From Chryseobacterium oncorhynchi (GTDB taxonomy: Bacteria > Bacteroidota > Bacteroidia > Flavobacteriales > Weeksellaceae), in assembly GCF_002899895.1 (NCBI RefSeq), contig NZ_PPEI02000006.1, positions 62,001 through 126,000 of the forward strand: a stretch of DNA of 64,000 bases, given 5' to 3'. A program made the position numbers and the translations under genes. The notes under the pieces were generated by a model. That model saw only the letters and a list, made by a program, of their open reading frames with translations. It was not told the origin of the DNA and ran no database searches. Positions 25,890 to 34,805 of the stretch are shown piece by piece; the stretch's first letter is position 1; each line of letters begins with the position of its first letter.

Positions 25890-27260
25890 TTATTTTGCAT
25901 TTTTATCACCGCCAATCACCAGTAAAATGGTTTTTAAAATAATGACCAGATCCAGTACAAAACTCCAGTTTCTTACATAAAATGCATCAGCCAGAATCCT
26001 TTTTTTCATCTCTACTTCTACATCACCAGAGTCTCCACGTAACCCATTTACCTGTGCCAGACCTGTAATTCCGGGGCTTACCATACTCCTTAAACTGTAT
26101 CTTCCGATTTTTGGCTTATAGTAATTATCTACAGCCAACATATGAGGGCGTGGACCTACAACAGACATTTCTCCTTTTAAAACATTCACAAACTGTGGCA
26201 GCTCATCAAGGCTTGTTTTCCTCAAAAATTTACCTATTTTGGTAATTCTCAAATCATTTTCTTTGGTGGTTTGGGTTGTAGATTCATCATTTACAACCAT
26301 AGTTCTGAATTTGATACAGTTAAATACCTCTTCATGGAAACCATACCTTTTTTGGAGGAAAAAAACAGGGCCTTTAGATGTTGTCTTTATTAATATCGCG
26401 ATAATTGGAAATACCCAAGAACAGATAAAAATCAATACAACAATTGAAAAAGCAATATCAAACGTTCTTTTCATCAGGAAATTGGAATAATAATCCAGCG
26501 GATATCTTGCCTGATTAAGAACGGGCTGGGTCTGAATATAACCAAGATCATAAAGGAATAAATCACTTTGTGTGATGCTTGGAATCAAAGAAATGTGAAC
26601 CTTATTATCCTCTGCCAGTTTAAATATTTTAGACTCTACATCTTCGTTGTAGGAATTTTCTGTAGAAAGAAATAAGGTGTGGATTCCATTACTTTTCCAG
26701 AATTCTACTAAGTCTGCCGGATTGATATCGATGTTGTTATAATCAAATATTTTGTATCCGTAATCCTTACGATCTTTAAATATGTTTTTCAGGATCTCCG
26801 TAGAATCATTATCTCCTAAAAACATGACGTTTCTATAGTTAGCCCCTAAAGAACGGAAATACTTAATGGAAAAATAGATAAATGATTTTGCCAAAAAGAT
26901 AAAAGCGAACAGGTAGAACGACAACCAGTAAATATCCGAATTGAAGAACACATTTTTACTTACCTTTCCAATAAGCAGAACACCGAGTATAAAAGATATA
27001 AAATGAATTAAAAGGCGTTCTAGAAATAGGGTATAGGTAAGGTTCCTTGGGATATTGTATATTTTTGTTCTACCGCTTAAGAGCACCCAGAACAAAAATA
27101 TTAAAATCAGGGAAAAAGCGTTCTGATACCAGGTTTCCTTATGATATTTTAATTCCTCGTTTCTGCTTATAAAAAAGAATATAAAGATAGATGCAATAAC
27201 CATAAGGTCAAGCAAAATGATGATCGATTTCAGGTATCTAGAGTATCGAATTCTCTGCAT
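25890..27260 (-). CDS. Undecaprenyl-phosphate sugar-1-phosphate transferase
   Basis: 456 residues: four or five N-terminal membrane helices, a CoA-binding-like middle segment (VMFLGDNDSTEILKN ~145-160), and a C-terminal bacterial sugar transferase domain. The domain motifs are KRTFDIAFS, GPVFFLQKRYG, FNCIKFRTM, LRKTSLDELPQFVNVL and MSVVGPRPH. These enzymes start exopolysaccharide or O-antigen units by moving a sugar phosphate onto the lipid carrier. No glycan cluster surrounds it; further glycan genes occur at 47241-51031. Confidence 0.94.
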   Translation of the reverse strand: MQRIRYSRYLKSIIILLDLMVIASIFIFFFISRNEELKYHKETWYQNAFSLILIFLFWVLLSGRTKIYNIPRNLTYTLFLERLLIHFISFILGVLLIGKVSKNVFFNSDIYWLSFYLFAFIFLAKSFIYFSIKYFRSLGANYRNVMFLGDNDSTEILKNIFKDRKDYGYKIFDYNNIDINPADLVEFWKSNGIHTLFLSTENSYNEDVESKIFKLAEDNKVHISLIPSITQSDLFLYDLGYIQTQPVLNQARYPLDYYSNFLMKRTFDIAFSIVVLIFICSWVFPIIAILIKTTSKGPVFFLQKRYGFHEEVFNCIKFRTMVVNDESTTQTTKENDLRITKIGKFLRKTSLDELPQFVNVLKGEMSVVGPRPHMLAVDNYYKPKIGRYSLRSMVSPGITGLAQVNGLRGDSGDVEVEMKKRILADAFYVRNWSFVLDLVIILKTILLVIGGDKNAK

Positions 27261-27303
27261 CTATCGGGGTTATATCGAATACGGCTAGCTAATGTACGTA
27301 TTT

Positions 27304-27933
27304 TTAAGGGATATTCAGATATTTATGTGTCTGAACTGATGCCTGCCATTCCGGATGTTCCAGAATGAAATCTGTAATCTTAGGGTACATATCATCTCGT
27401 TTGCTCCATTCACTCTGAAGATAAAGCTTACAATTTTCGGAAACTTTTGCTGCCTGTTCTTTTGCAAATTCAAAGTCATGATTGTTGAAAACGATCATTT
27501 TAAGCTCGTTTGCCTTTTGATAAATTTCTTCTTTTGGCAGTCCGGTTTTCTTTGGTGAAAGGGTGATCCAGTCCAAATGACCACTCATAGGATAAGCTCC
27601 TGAAGTTTCAATATGAATGGTGCATCCAAGTTCTTTTAGTTTGGATGTTAGTATTTCCAGATTCCAGGTTAGAGGTTCTCCACCTGTAAGAACTATTGTT
27701 TTACAATGTTTAGCTGCTGTTTCCGCAATTTCTGCTGCATCCATCAACGGATGAAGTTCCGGATCCCAGCTTTCCTTTACATCACACCAATGGCATCCTA
27801 CGTCGCAACCTCCTAACCTGATAAAGTAGGCGGCTTTTCCTGTATGTGCTCCTTCTCCTTGTAAAGTGTAAAAATGCTCCATTACGGGGAGCATTTTACC
27901 TTCTTTTAATAAAATATCTTGTTCTTTATTCAT
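27304..27933 (-). CDS. queE: 7-carboxy-7-deazaguanine synthase
   Basis: 209 residues from the ATG at 27933 (MNKEQDILL); an earlier in-frame start lies in folD. Radical SAM enzyme that converts 6-carboxy-tetrahydropterin to CDG in queuosine synthesis. Cluster motif CDVGCHWC (CxxxCxxC) following FIRLGG, and the substrate region HFYTLQGEGAHTGKAA. GGEPL is the SAM-binding motif. Starts 7 bases after folD. No other queuosine gene is in the window. Confidence 0.95.
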   Translation of the reverse strand: MNKEQDILLKEGKMLPVMEHFYTLQGEGAHTGKAAYFIRLGGCDVGCHWCDVKESWDPELHPLMDAAEIAETAAKHCKTIVLTGGEPLTWNLEILTSKLKELGCTIHIETSGAYPMSGHLDWITLSPKKTGLPKEEIYQKANELKMIVFNNHDFEFAKEQAAKVSENCKLYLQSEWSKRDDMYPKITDFILEHPEWQASVQTHKYLNIP

Positions 27934-27940
27934 TTTAAAA

Positions 27941-28825
27941 TTAGTCGTTATAGACCGAAGTTTTATAGGCAATGATGGTGTTTTTCATCAACATTGCTCT
28001 TGTCATTGGGCCTACTCCTCCAGGAACCGGTGTGATCCAGCTTGCCTTTGCTGCGCAGCTATCAAAATCTACGTCACCAGCAAGGTAATATCCTTTTGGA
28101 GAATCGTTATCTACTCTTGTAATACCTACATCAACAATTACAGCTCCTTCTTTGATCATTTCACCTTTCAGAAAGTGTGGATCTCCCAAAGCAGTAATTA
28201 CAATGTCAGCCTTTTTAGTATATTCTTCGATGTCTTTAGTGTAAGAGTGTGTAAGCGTTACCGTAGAGTTTCCAGGGAAATCTTTTCTTCCCATCAGGAT
28301 ACTCATTGGTCTTCCTACAATTTTACTTCTTCCAATAATTACACAGTCTTTTCCTTTAGTCTCAATATTATATCTTTCCAATAATGTTAAGATTCCGAAA
28401 GGGGTAGCAGGTAAGAATGTATCCATTTCCAATGCCATTTTTCCAAAGTTTTCAGGGTGGAAACCGTCCACATCTTTTCTTGGATCAATAGCATTAATGA
28501 TTTTTTCCTGATCAACCTGATCCGGTAGAGGCAACTGAACAATAAACCCATCTACAGATTTAGATTTGTTTAATTCATCAATTTTTTCCAATAATTCGGA
28601 TTCAGAAACTGTGCTTGGGAATTTAATTAAGCTGGATTGAAATCCTACTTCCTCACAATCTTTAACCTTAGCATTTACATAAGCCTTGCTAGCGCCATTA
28701 TTTCCTACAAGAATAGCAACCAAATGTGGTGCTCTTCTTTTGCTTGCAAGGATTTTTTCCACTTCAACCTTGATCTCTGCTTTTATTTCCTTGGATACTT
28801 TAAGTCCGTCAAGAATTTCTGCCAT
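27941..28825 (-). CDS. folD: Bifunctional methylenetetrahydrofolate dehydrogenase/cyclohydrolase
   Basis: 294 residues, normal length. Catalyses oxidation of 5,10-methylene-THF to methenyl-THF and its hydrolysis to 10-formyl-THF. Key blocks are YVNAKVKDCEEVGF with the active-site lysine region, GFIVQLPLPDQ, the PATPFGI segment, NAD(P)-binding GRSKIVGRPM, and the C-terminal TPVPGGVGPMTRAMLM. Part of the minus-strand gene train between a methyltransferase and queE. Confidence 0.97.
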   Translation of the reverse strand: MAEILDGLKVSKEIKAEIKVEVEKILASKRRAPHLVAILVGNNGASKAYVNAKVKDCEEVGFQSSLIKFPSTVSESELLEKIDELNKSKSVDGFIVQLPLPDQVDQEKIINAIDPRKDVDGFHPENFGKMALEMDTFLPATPFGILTLLERYNIETKGKDCVIIGRSKIVGRPMSILMGRKDFPGNSTVTLTHSYTKDIEEYTKKADIVITALGDPHFLKGEMIKEGAVIVDVGITRVDNDSPKGYYLAGDVDFDSCAAKASWITPVPGGVGPMTRAMLMKNTIIAYKTSVYND

Positions 28826-28852
28826 TTTTACTTTTTTTACTTTTATTTAGAT

Positions 28853-29677
28853 TTAGATTTTTTCGAATACAACAATATCCTGAAACTCGTCGGCGTTTTC
28901 TTTTTCTACATCATTTCTCCAGAATCCTCCTTTTATAGTGCCTACTTTCAAGCCTGCATCATGTGCCATTTGATTCAATAGTGGAATGCTTACGGCAATA
29001 TTTGCAGCAGTTACCTTATCATCCATCAGCCTGTATCCATCATACTGATGTGGGAAACTCATGCTGCCTCTTTCGGTTTTAGATTCATCATACAGAAAGA
29101 ATGTAGCCAGACACTGTCCGTTGCCCTTTAATACTCTGCTGATTTCTTGCAAATATTGCTTGATCTCAGGAATTTGCATATGCGTAAATACTGAGAATAG
29201 AAAGGCCTTGTCAAATTGAGCATTATCATAAGGAAATGTAAAGTTTTCAGCTTTTTGACTGAAAGTATTGTACAGATCATTATAAATAGGTGTAAACTTA
29301 AAATTGAAGTTCGGATATTTTTGATGAATGTGTTTGTCACACCATCTAATTCCTTTTTCCACAGCATCAAAACCGTCGTATGTTCCTTTATCTATGAATC
29401 CGGATAGGGCAACAGCTGTTCTTCCGATTCCACAGCCTACATCCAGAACATGATCTGTGCTTTTAAGAGTGATGTATTTTTTCAGAACGTTCATCTGACG
29501 AATCCCATGAGGGATAAAGTCACTGCCTCCCACATAAATATCACCCTTTTTAGGTTCATTTTTAGCTCTTTTCCCGGTAAGTCCTTCATACAGGTCTATA
29601 GGAAAATAATAAATTTTTCTTCCTAAAAGACGAAGCCCAGGCGGCAGTTTATAATAATATGATCTTAATGCAGACAT
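28853..29677 (-). CDS. SAM-dependent methyltransferase (class I)
   Basis: 274 residues. Motif I LDVGCGIGRTAVAL (about 75-88) and the acidic YDGFDAVEKGIRWC strand define a Rossmann methyltransferase. A hydrophobic, basic N-terminal stretch (SYYYKLPPGLRLLGRKIYYF) may attach it to the membrane surface. Located 3 bases after pgi and 27 before folD. Substrate unknown; sugar or lipid targets are possible given the sugar transferase in the same gene train. Confidence 0.88.
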   Translation of the reverse strand: MSALRSYYYKLPPGLRLLGRKIYYFPIDLYEGLTGKRAKNEPKKGDIYVGGSDFIPHGIRQMNVLKKYITLKSTDHVLDVGCGIGRTAVALSGFIDKGTYDGFDAVEKGIRWCDKHIHQKYPNFNFKFTPIYNDLYNTFSQKAENFTFPYDNAQFDKAFLFSVFTHMQIPEIKQYLQEISRVLKGNGQCLATFFLYDESKTERGSMSFPHQYDGYRLMDDKVTAANIAVSIPLLNQMAHDAGLKVGTIKGGFWRNDVEKENADEFQDIVVFEKI

Positions 29678-29680
29678 CTG

Positions 29681-31321
29681 CTATTTGTTTCCTTTATAAT
29701 AATTAATCAATCCATTGGTAGAGCTGTCGTGTGAGCTTACCACTTCATTGCTTTCAAGTTCAGGTAAGATTTTGTTGGCTAAAACCTTTCCTAGTTCTAC
29801 ACCAAACTGGTCAAAACTGAAAATATTCCAGATAACACCCTGAACGAAGATTTTATGCTCATACATAGCAATCAATTGTCCTAATGAAAAAGGAGTTAAT
29901 TCTTTGAATATCATTGAGTTTGATGGTGTGTTTCCGTGGAAGACCTTGTAGTTTAATAATCTGTCGATTTCCTCATCAGATTTTCCTGCATTTGTAAGTT
30001 CTTCCTCCACTTCTTCTTCAGATTTTCCAAAGGCAAGTGCTTCAGTCTGAGCAAAAAAGTTGGCTAATAATTTATCCTGATGGTCAGAAACTTCATTACA
30101 GCTTTTTGCATAAGCAATAAAGTCTGCAGGAATTAATTCTGTACCTTGATGAATCAGTTGGTAAAATGCATGTTGTCCATTCGTTCCCGGTTCTCCCCAT
30201 ATAATTGGTCCTGTTTCGTATTCTACAAATTCACCATTTCTGTCCACACATTTTCCGTTGCTTTCCATATCTCCCTGTTGAAGATAAGCCGCAAATCGGT
30301 CTAAATATTGAGAATATGGAAGAATTGCATAGCTTGTTGCAGCATAGAAGTTACGATACCAAATTCCTAAAAGTCCCATTAACACAGGAACGTTTTCAGA
30401 GAAATCTTCAGTCTGGAAGTGCTGATCTGTGTCAAAGGCACCTCTTAATAGTTGTTCAAAGTTTTCATATCCTACAGCTAATACGATACTTAGTCCGATA
30501 GCACTCCAAAGAGAGTATCTTCCACCGACCCAATCCCAGAATTCAAAAATGTTTTCCTGTGCAATCCCGAAGCTTTTAACGGCTTCAATATTAGTGGATA
30601 AGGCTACAAAGTGTTTAGCTACATCTTCTTGTTTTCCGGCTTTAAGAAACCAGTCTTTTGCTGAATTTGCGTTCGTCATTGTTTCCTGAGTTGTAAACGT
30701 CTTGGAAGCAATAATGAATAGGGTAGTTTCAGGATTTAGGTTTTTAATGACCTCTGCGATATGATTTCCGTCCACGTTAGAAACAAAGTGTACGTTTAAT
30801 CTTGTTTTGAAATGCTTTAAAGCCGAACAAACCATTACAGGTCCCAAATCTGAACCTCCGATTCCGATGTTTACAACATCTGTAATCTCTTTTCCAGTGA
30901 ATCCTTTGTGAGTTCCGGAAATGATTTCCTCAGAAAATGATTTCATATGATCAAGAACACTGTTGATTTGTGGCTTGATGTTTTCCCCATCCACAAGGAT
31001 CTCACGATCAGAAAAATCTCTCAAAGCAGTATGAAGCACTGCTCTTCCCTCTGTTTCATTAATTTTATCACCAGAAAACATTTTGGAAATGGCTTCTTTT
31101 AGCTGACATTCTTCTGCTAATTGTAATAAAAGCGTCTTTGTTTTTGAATCGATTAAGTTTTTAGAATAATCAAAAAGAAAATTGTCTTTCTGTAAAGAGA
31201 ATTCTTCAAAACGGTTAGGGTTATACTGGAAGAGACTTCTTAAGTCAAGATCTGTTGATGCGAAATGTTCGTCAAGGGCTTTCCAGCTATTGGTTTGTAT
31301 AGGATTTATTTTTGATAGCAT
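29681..31321 (-). CDS. pgi: Glucose-6-phosphate isomerase
   Basis: 546 residues, the long bacterial/eukaryotic form. Interconverts glucose-6-P and fructose-6-P. Phosphate-binding [12 protein letters not shown] at about 150-161, SKTFTTQET, the catalytic Glu region [11 protein letters not shown], and [12 protein letters not shown] with the catalytic His. First gene of a train that runs pgi - methyltransferase - folD - queE - sugar transferase - MlaE - MlaF - porin on the minus strand, with mostly short gaps. Confidence 0.97.
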   Translation of the reverse strand: MLSKINPIQTNSWKALDEHFASTDLDLRSLFQYNPNRFEEFSLQKDNFLFDYSKNLIDSKTKTLLLQLAEECQLKEAISKMFSGDKINETEGRAVLHTALRDFSDREILVDGENIKPQINSVLDHMKSFSEEIISGTHKGFTGKEITDVVNIGIGGSDLGPVMVCSALKHFKTRLNVHFVSNVDGNHIAEVIKNLNPETTLFIIASKTFTTQETMTNANSAKDWFLKAGKQEDVAKHFVALSTNIEAVKSFGIAQENIFEFWDWVGGRYSLWSAIGLSIVLAVGYENFEQLLRGAFDTDQHFQTEDFSENVPVLMGLLGIWYRNFYAATSYAILPYSQYLDRFAAYLQQGDMESNGKCVDRNGEFVEYETGPIIWGEPGTNGQHAFYQLIHQGTELIPADFIAYAKSCNEVSDHQDKLLANFFAQTEALAFGKSEEEVEEELTNAGKSDEEIDRLLNYKVFHGNTPSNSMIFKELTPFSLGQLIAMYEHKIFVQGVIWNIFSFDQFGVELGKVLANKILPELESNEVVSSHDSSTNGLINYYKGNK

Positions 31322-31468
31322 GCTTAGAGAATTAAATGATTCGGAAAATAATGGCTAGGATCAAAATTTTAGAAATCCATAACACTTTATTTCTGATCTG
31401 CAAATTTAAGGAAAAATAAAACCTCAAATAAATTTGAAGATGATAAATAACAATTTTTTAAAAAACAA

Positions 31469-31497
31469 AACCTCAGAAATGCTCTGAGGTTCATTTT
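31469..31497 (-). terminator. Terminator after the sigma-factor gene pair
   Basis: Perfect 9-bp stem AACCTCAGA / TCTGAGGTT (31469-31477 with 31483-31491) with a T run on the minus strand. It separates the sigma factor operon from pgi. Confidence 0.75.
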
Positions 31498-31524
31498 TTA
31501 TGTTTGTAAAAGATACTTTAAATG

Positions 31525-32130
31525 TTATTCATCTATTTCGTTTAGAATGTTTTCCAGTTGTTTAGCCGGGCGTCCATAGATGTATTTTGTCCATAGAACA
31601 ATATTAACTATAATAGCGATTGTTCCGATAAGAACACTTATAATAAGAGTTTGCTGATAAGAATTGGTTACACTTTCAAAGGTCATTCCTTTTTTTGCCA
31701 ATACTTTATAAAATTCAAGACCCAGGGTGATCATAAAGTGAGGCAGAAGCAGGAAGCCAAAAGACTGGTATCTTTCCATATTAAGTTTTAATTCGTGGTA
31801 GATTTTCCAGAGACTGTGCTTAGTATTTCCGGTATAAAGTTCTGTCTGCTTATAAAATTTGTAAAATCCAAATAAGTAATAGGAGGATATTACCACAAGC
31901 ATGGCATAAGAGGTATAATAAATAACGTATTGAGAAACTGGAAATTTTAGTATTTGAGGAAAGAATCCTATAAGAATGATGGCAAGAACCTGCATTGGAA
32001 ACTCTTTCTTCATACTCTTTTGAATTTTTTCTATAGGATGTTTGCTTTCCTTTAATTGCGCTATGTTGTCAGGAATATTGACGTTACCGTCTTCATTATT
32101 CCATTGTTCTTTTAATTGATCAAAGTTCAT
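31525..32130 (-). CDS. Four-helix membrane protein paired with the sigma factor
   Basis: 201 residues. A soluble N-terminus (FDQLKEQWNNEDGN... about 1-45) precedes four membrane helices (about 50-67, 70-87, 128-145 and 160-182). It overlaps the sigma factor gene by 11 bases. Anti-sigma factors are often encoded this way, but no anti-sigma zinc or FecR-type domain is visible. A role in holding or sensing for the sigma factor is inference from gene order. Confidence 0.8.
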   Translation of the reverse strand: MNFDQLKEQWNNEDGNVNIPDNIAQLKESKHPIEKIQKSMKKEFPMQVLAIILIGFFPQILKFPVSQYVIYYTSYAMLVVISSYYLFGFYKFYKQTELYTGNTKHSLWKIYHELKLNMERYQSFGFLLLPHFMITLGLEFYKVLAKKGMTFESVTNSYQQTLIISVLIGTIAIIVNIVLWTKYIYGRPAKQLENILNEIDE

Positions 32131-32629
32131 AACCTGATTTTTTTATGATTTGTTGTATTTTTTCTTTTGTTCTGTTCAGTTTTACACGGGCATTGCCTTC
32201 ACTAAGCCCGAGGTTGCTTCCTATTTCCTTATGTGACATCCCTTCCATGAAATAAAATATGACGGCTTTCTCCAGAGAGTTTAATTCTTGGACAGCATTA
32301 TAAAATATTTCTAATTGCTTATCTTTTGTTGGGTTATAATCTTCCTGCTGTACTTCAAAATGATGAGGAGTATCTGTATGATTGCCGGACCTCTGCTTTT
32401 CCTTTTTCAAATAAGTGATGGCAGTATTGATAGCGACACGATACATCCAGGTAGAAAATTCACTGTTTCCCTTGAAGCTCTGATAGGATTTCCAGAGCTG
32501 AATGAGGATTTCCTGCTGGAGATCTTCCCGATCCTCTATAGAGTCAGCGTAGATCCGGGAAGCTTTATATAAAATACCTTTATGCTGATTGACAAGCTTT
32601 AAAAAGGCTGTTTCAGTTGGATTACTCAC
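32120..32629 (-). CDS. ECF-type RNA polymerase sigma factor
   Basis: 169 residues. Region 2: DREDLQQEILIQLWKSYQSF followed by FSTWMYRVAINTAITYL. Region 4: LNSLEKAVIFYFMEGMSHKEIGSNLGLSEGNARVKLNRTKEKI with a helix-turn-helix. No extra domains. It starts 24 bases after the TraB/GumN gene, so the three genes may be co-transcribed. Targets unknown. Confidence 0.95.
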   Translation of the reverse strand: MSNPTETAFLKLVNQHKGILYKASRIYADSIEDREDLQQEILIQLWKSYQSFKGNSEFSTWMYRVAINTAITYLKKEKQRSGNHTDTPHHFEVQQEDYNPTKDKQLEIFYNAVQELNSLEKAVIFYFMEGMSHKEIGSNLGLSEGNARVKLNRTKEKIQQIIKKSGYEL

Positions 32630-32653
32630 AATCGTTTCATGGTTTAGTTATCA

Positions 32654-33529
32654 CTATAAGCTTGATACAGGCTTTACTGTATATCCTTTTGCTTTCAGAA
32701 GATTGATTAGCCCATTCTTACCCCAAAGATGACCGCCTCCAACTGCAAAGAAAGAACTTTGTTTTTTCATTATCTCGGGCATTTTTTCTGCCCATTTTAT
32801 ATTTCGGTCAGTCAGCATTAATTTTTCCTGTTTTTTATTCATGAATTTTGGGTCCTTAATAAGTTGATCCAGGGTTTTTAGATTTTCATTTTTAAAGGCT
32901 TCGGTCATTTTTTGTGAAGTGATGGCATATTCATTACCTAATTTCAGTTGGGATATTACTTCTTTCAGATCGTATGCTTCTCCAATTGCATAGGCTTGAT
33001 CATCAACCTTTTCTAGCCCATTCACACTTTTCTTGTTTTTTAAAGCCATTTTAAGCAGCTCGATTTCATACATTTTTACTTCATTCTGAGGACATGGGAT
33101 GGCTTTTGTTGCCACAAGAGCATAAAGAGCCTGTGGGCTATGGTTGTCTACTTTATTCAGGTTGGTCCCATAATCGGAAAGTACTTTATCCAGTTCTTTT
33201 GTTTCCTCGGAAGTCAGTTGTTCAGATATTTTTTTATCTGCAGACATCATTTTTTGCATAGCATTCACTTCGTTCGGATCTGTGTAGTTGATCTCCATAA
33301 CAAAATTCTCTGATTGATTAAGTGCATTCCAAACCTTAGGCTTTATATCAAAATCTTTGTTGCATAAGATATGAAATGTTCCGGCAATGTAAGATGGCTT
33401 AGAAAGTCCCTTTCCGGATACTTCCCACAGCAGGCTGTTGTCATTGTCCGTATTTTTATTCTGTGCCGTTGCAGTCATAAAATTCATTGATAATAATGCT
33501 GTGAACCCAAGTTTTACTAAATTTTTCAT
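32654..33529 (-). CDS. TraB/GumN-family exported protein
   Basis: 291 residues with a signal peptide (MKNLVKLGFTALLSMNFMTATAQ). TraB/GumN hallmarks: LLWEVSGKGLSKPSYIAGTFHI at about 32-53 (a GxH motif) and a C-terminal FFAVGGGHLWGKNGLINLLKAKGY. The Tiki-like fold of this family is associated with metal-dependent proteolysis, but activity of most bacterial members is untested. Upstream neighbour of the sigma factor; a substrate or sensor role for that system is speculative. Confidence 0.9.
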   Translation of the reverse strand: MKNLVKLGFTALLSMNFMTATAQNKNTDNDNSLLWEVSGKGLSKPSYIAGTFHILCNKDFDIKPKVWNALNQSENFVMEINYTDPNEVNAMQKMMSADKKISEQLTSEETKELDKVLSDYGTNLNKVDNHSPQALYALVATKAIPCPQNEVKMYEIELLKMALKNKKSVNGLEKVDDQAYAIGEAYDLKEVISQLKLGNEYAITSQKMTEAFKNENLKTLDQLIKDPKFMNKKQEKLMLTDRNIKWAEKMPEIMKKQSSFFAVGGGHLWGKNGLINLLKAKGYTVKPVSSL

Positions 33530-33616
33530 ATTATTTATTTTTTGATTTTCTGTTCTTTTAAATAGTAGGTAAGGACAGGATAATAATCGTTACAGTTTTT
33601 TTTTCAAAAAAATAAA

Positions 33617-33638
33617 AACCTCCCGTAAACAGAAGGTT
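33617..33638 (-). terminator. Probable terminator of the DUF4349 gene
   Basis: Stem AACCTCCC / AGAAGGTT (33617-33624 with 33631-33638, with G-T pairs) and a T-rich run on the minus strand. Confidence 0.55.
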
Positions 33639-33684
33639 GTAAAATTTAAAATTATGATGATAACCAATTGGTTAGGTGTGTTTT

Positions 33685-34596
33685 TTATTCCTGAGTTTTT
33701 GGAGGTTCAGGTCTTGTGGCTTTTCTTTTTCTGAAAAAATAGATCAGTCCGCCGGCAATTAATAACAAAGGCCAGATATTGATAAGAGCAACAAAGATTC
33801 TTTGAATCAGGTAAAACCCATACACAAAACCATCCTTTGCATCGTAGATAAAATTATATCTGTATTTATTGTCAATACTATTTGTATTGGTAACTGCAAT
33901 TTCTGCAATACGTAATTTAGGCTCCTTAATGTAGATGTCAACAGTGCTGTATTTCAGATTGTCTTCCATATTCATCGTAGTTAGCTTTTGAAGATTTCCC
34001 TCAGACATATTCTCATTATCCAATGCTACCTTGTCTTTATTAGCTTTGACCTTATCAATGTTTTCAGAAGTTTTTTGATTTCTTTTTGCTTCCAGTTCGG
34101 AGTATTTTATATTAGCTGTTACATCCTCTGCATTAATGGTTCTTGAGTTGAGAAATAATTTGTTCGTATTGATTGATGTCAAAAATTCTCCCAGTTTTTC
34201 AGTGGGCACCCGTACCTGGATTGTATTTTCACTCTTGTATTTTTTAATGAGCATAGCTTCCGTATCAGAAGTGTTGTAAGTTTCTTCAGAAACAACATTG
34301 CTTTGAAGATTACTTTTGGTAACAAAACCACCAAGTTCCTGAACCGATTTTTCAATGGCAATGGTAGCATTATACACATCTTTTACATCCATATTGACAT
34401 CTGCCGTTTTGATAAACTGTTTGTCCTTTACTTCCATGCTGGCAACTGATGAAACGTTGTCTGATGCTGTAACTGCTGCAGAATCTGCAACTGCATAACT
34501 GCTAAGTTCATTGGCGCTGGCTTCTCCTTTTTTACATGAGTAAATTCCCAATAGAAGAACTGCAGATAATGATAATTTAATGTAAGTCGTTTTCAT
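33685..34596 (-). CDS. DUF4349 lipoprotein or membrane protein
   Basis: 303 residues. Signal with a cysteine at about 21 (LLGIYSCKKGE). The family pattern is visible: FIKTADVNMDVKDVYNATIAIEKSV, GGFVTKSNLQSN, IQVRVPTEKLGEFL and SRTINAEDVTANI. A coiled-coil middle (about 165-215) leads to one C-terminal membrane helix and a basic tail (FRKRKATRPEPPKTQE). The domain has no known activity. Single-gene unit. Confidence 0.88.
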   Translation of the reverse strand: MKTTYIKLSLSAVLLLGIYSCKKGEASANELSSYAVADSAAVTASDNVSSVASMEVKDKQFIKTADVNMDVKDVYNATIAIEKSVQELGGFVTKSNLQSNVVSEETYNTSDTEAMLIKKYKSENTIQVRVPTEKLGEFLTSINTNKLFLNSRTINAEDVTANIKYSELEAKRNQKTSENIDKVKANKDKVALDNENMSEGNLQKLTTMNMEDNLKYSTVDIYIKEPKLRIAEIAVTNTNSIDNKYRYNFIYDAKDGFVYGFYLIQRIFVALINIWPLLLIAGGLIYFFRKRKATRPEPPKTQE

Positions 34597-34805
34597 AGTA
34601 TACTATTTTTGAGGTTTTGCTTGAGTCAAAGTTCAGGCAGGATCCTTTGTAATGCTTGAAAATCAAAAGTAAAAAGTTTGTAAAGAAAATGTTCTGGTGT
34701 AATTTATTGAATATTAGTATTTTGTAAAATAATGTAGTGGGTGGTGACTTGATTTCGGAGTAATTTTTGCTTATCTTTTTACAAACCAAATCACAATATA
34801 TCATT

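Noticed and set aside
34777-34805. -7 element for the acyl-CoA dehydrogenase gene
   Set aside because: Candidate T-rich strings deviate from TAnnTTTG spacing; no confident promoter could be called.
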